From NCBI RefSeq assembly GCF_000820845.2, contig NZ_CBXV010000004.1, positions 496,001-560,000 on the forward strand: a stretch of DNA of 64,000 nt. The letters are read 5' to 3'. Position numbers and translations under genes: made by a program. Of the stretch, positions 62,348-64,000 are shown in pieces. Positions within the stretch are counted from its first letter, which is position 1. Each line of letters begins with the position of its first letter. This stretch comes from Pyrinomonas methylaliphatogenes (lineage in GTDB: Bacteria; Acidobacteriota; Blastocatellia; Pyrinomonadales; Pyrinomonadaceae). Below the pieces are notes generated by a model. The model was not told where the DNA came from, searched no databases, and was given only the letters and a program-made list of their open reading frames with translations.

Positions 62348-64000
62348 ATGACATCTAAACCGAAGTGGTATTTCGAACCTGTCGGACCGATGGGCGGCGC
62401 GACGGGGAATGCGTTCGCGAATGTCCTCCAGGCTGCCGGAATCGACCCCGAAGCAGAACTCGCCCGGGAGGCGATCCAGAATTCGTGCGACGCCGCGAAG
62501 GAGGGGCCGAGACGAGTGCGTGTGGTGTTCCGTATCGTAGCGCTCGAGGGAGACGCCAAACAGCGCTTCATCGAGGCTCTTTCGCTCGCGCAGGGGATCG
62601 GGAAACGCATGAACTATGTCAGCCTCGCGCGCGACAACTGTCTCGCCGAGCCTGAGCGCCCCCTCCATCTGCTCTTCGTAGAAGATTACGAGACCAAAGG
62701 GTTGTCCGGCGACCCCCACCAGCGGTGGTCGCACTTCCATCGACTCTTGTTGTCCGTCGGTGACAGCACTAAAGCGCTCGAGTCGAGAGCAACCGGTGGC
62801 TCCTACGGCTACGGTAAGTCCGCACTGAGCCTCAATTCGCGCCTGCGCACGATCGTCGCCTACAGCGCATTCAGGCCCGATGAAACCGGCGCCACCGCCC
62901 GACTCATGGGCTGCGCGTATTTGGATGCTCACGAATTCAAAGGCAAGCAGTGGACGGGCCGGGGCTGGTTCGGGGTTCGGCGCGCCGGCCACGAGATTAT
63001 CGTCGACCCACTCCGGGACGAGGAGGCGCACGCGTTCGCGGAACTGCTCGGGTTCCGCAGCCGCCGCAATGAAGAGCATGGAACTTCGATTCTCATCGTC
63101 GACTCTCACGCCCACGATCACCAGCGGATCCTCCGCGGGATAGAAGAGTGGTGGTGGCCCCGGCTTCTGGACCAAGAGCTCGAAGTGGTGGTGGAAGCTG
63201 AAGGCAAGGAATATTTTCCCCAGCCGAAGCAGCGTCAGGATCTCCTGCCGTTCATCGAGTGCTATTCGCTCGCTGTCGAGCGTGCGCAGCCAGCCGGGCC
63301 GCATCAAAAAAGCGACAGGTTCAATCGACTGCGGGGGCTTTCTCTCGGCGGTTACGGCTTGCAGGTTCTGCCTGCCGATCTGGCCGACGAGTTCCCGGAA
63401 GAGAAGCTCGGCCGTGTCGCGCTGATCCGCTCGCCCAAGATGGTGGTGGAGTACGCGCAGATGGGAAGGTCGACCCCCGCAGCGGTCGGCGTGTTCCTGG
63501 CTGACTCCGACATCGACGACATCCTGAAGCTGTCGGAACCACCGAATCATGACCGCTGGGATCCGGAGTCGCGACGGCTCGAGGTCGCGAAGCCCGACGA
63601 GGACACTGCACGCGAAGTCGTGCGGCAGGTTCGAAAGCGCCTGAAGGACCAGATGCGGAAGCTCCAGGCGCAGGCGAGCCCGCCGAGACCGAGGGAGGAG
63701 CGTCGGCTGCGCTTCCTGGAGCGAGAGCTCGGTGCTCTGTTCCGGCCGCCGATGCGGGGCGACGGCTGGGAAGGCGTTACGGACCCTGTGGAGATCCGCT
63801 TCCGCGAAGGGCCTGCTATTCGACCATGCAAATCCGACAGCATCGAAACCTTCGCCACAGTGGCACTGAGGCTCCGGTCGGATGCAGAAGACGATTCGAC
63901 CGAAGCCATCGTTCGAGTTCGTGTCCCGGTTCTCGAAGACGATCACGGTAGGGAAGGCGACCTTTTGCAGGTCACGATCGAATTCGAGAACGGCAATCCA
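62348..64000 (+). CDS. GHKL (Bergerat-fold) ATPase, MORC/MutL-like, partial at window end
   Basis: From the ATG at 62348 the frame is open to the end of the window (551 residues, 3' end outside). The N-terminal domain has the GHKL motifs: AREAIQNSCDAA with Glu41, Asn45 and Asp48; LFVEDYETKGL with Asp113; and ATGGSYGYGKSAL with the lid glycines. The rest has no obvious membrane segment or nuclease motif. AAAAGGAGG lies 12 bases upstream of the ATG. Related prokaryotic MORC-like ATPases occur in restriction-type islands next to Z1, DUF4420 or AIPR genes; whether these follow cannot be seen. A long minus-strand frame here is its shadow. The high GC suggests transfer. Confidence 0.72.
   Translation, partial: MTSKPKWYFEPVGPMGGATGNAFANVLQAAGIDPEAELAREAIQNSCDAAKEGPRRVRVVFRIVALEGDAKQRFIEALSLAQGIGKRMNYVSLARDNCLAEPERPLHLLFVEDYETKGLSGDPHQRWSHFHRLLLSVGDSTKALESRATGGSYGYGKSALSLNSRLRTIVAYSAFRPDETGATARLMGCAYLDAHEFKGKQWTGRGWFGVRRAGHEIIVDPLRDEEAHAFAELLGFRSRRNEEHGTSILIVDSHAHDHQRILRGIEEWWWPRLLDQELEVVVEAEGKEYFPQPKQRQDLLPFIECYSLAVERAQPAGPHQKSDRFNRLRGLSLGGYGLQVLPADLADEFPEEKLGRVALIRSPKMVVEYAQMGRSTPAAVGVFLADSDIDDILKLSEPPNHDRWDPESRRLEVAKPDEDTAREVVRQVRKRLKDQMRKLQAQASPPRPREERRLRFLERELGALFRPPMRGDGWEGVTDPVEIRFREGPAIRPCKSDSIETFATVALRLRSDAEDDSTEAIVRVRVPVLEDDHGREGDLLQVTIEFENGNP

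Noticed and set aside
62318-63946. A 542-codon open frame on the minus strand
   Set aside because: It mirrors the plus-strand GHKL ATPase, which has real motifs, a ribosome site and an open frame to the window end; the minus frame has no recognisable domain.

Overview
This 64 kb window looks like a chromosome segment of a GC-rich Gram-negative bacterium, most likely an Acidobacteriota of the Blastocatellia/Pyrinomonas kind. That placement is inferred from the acidobacterial-type VWFA-related secreted protein, the archaeal/fungal-type aspartate-semialdehyde dehydrogenase, the RHS family present, and outer-membrane genes (TolC family, apolipoprotein N-acyltransferase). No rRNA is present to confirm it.

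Layout. Positions 1-4286 (+) hold the end of an arginase, D-Ala-D-Ala ligase, a repeat-rich spacer, an amino acid permease and a FAM173-like methyltransferase. Positions 4315-7269 (-) hold four secreted or anchored proteins, one with a VWA domain. Positions 7450-12297 (-) form a surface-glycan cluster: three glycosyltransferases and a Wzx/MOP flippase. Positions 12865-16198 (+) hold a glycosidase plus glucose-1-dehydrogenase cassette, which recurs at 46186-49626 with the second glycosidase frameshifted. Then come an AhpD-like protein and a housekeeping block lnt-prfB-ftsK (-), in which prfB keeps the programmed +1 frameshift. A HicBA toxin-antitoxin pair lies between ~170 bp direct repeats (23242-24072). 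After a TPR protein and tRNA-Glu comes a lysine/diaminopimelate operon, lysC-dapE-dapB-dapA-dapD-asd (-, 32575-26492).

Positions 32874-46107 mix envelope genes: a TolC-type channel, a glycosyltransferase, a PBP4-type carboxypeptidase, prepilin peptidase, an orphan histidine kinase, two LamG proteins, a divergent HxlR regulator/protoglobin pair and a beta-propeller lipoprotein.

Positions 50298-64000 are accessory DNA. A 2744-residue RHS protein carries a large PKD/Ig insert inside its YD-repeat region and ends in an unrecognised C-terminal module, followed by a candidate immunity gene. Downstream lie two displaced, damaged RHS C-terminal modules, a second small membrane gene, a DUF433/DUF5615 toxin-antitoxin pair, and an internally deleted hsdM. 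The window ends in a GHKL ATPase gene that is open at the edge and may begin a MORC-like defence system. The strongest leads are the RHS tip array, the edge ATPase, the duplicated cassette with patchy divergence, and the repeat-flanked HicBA.
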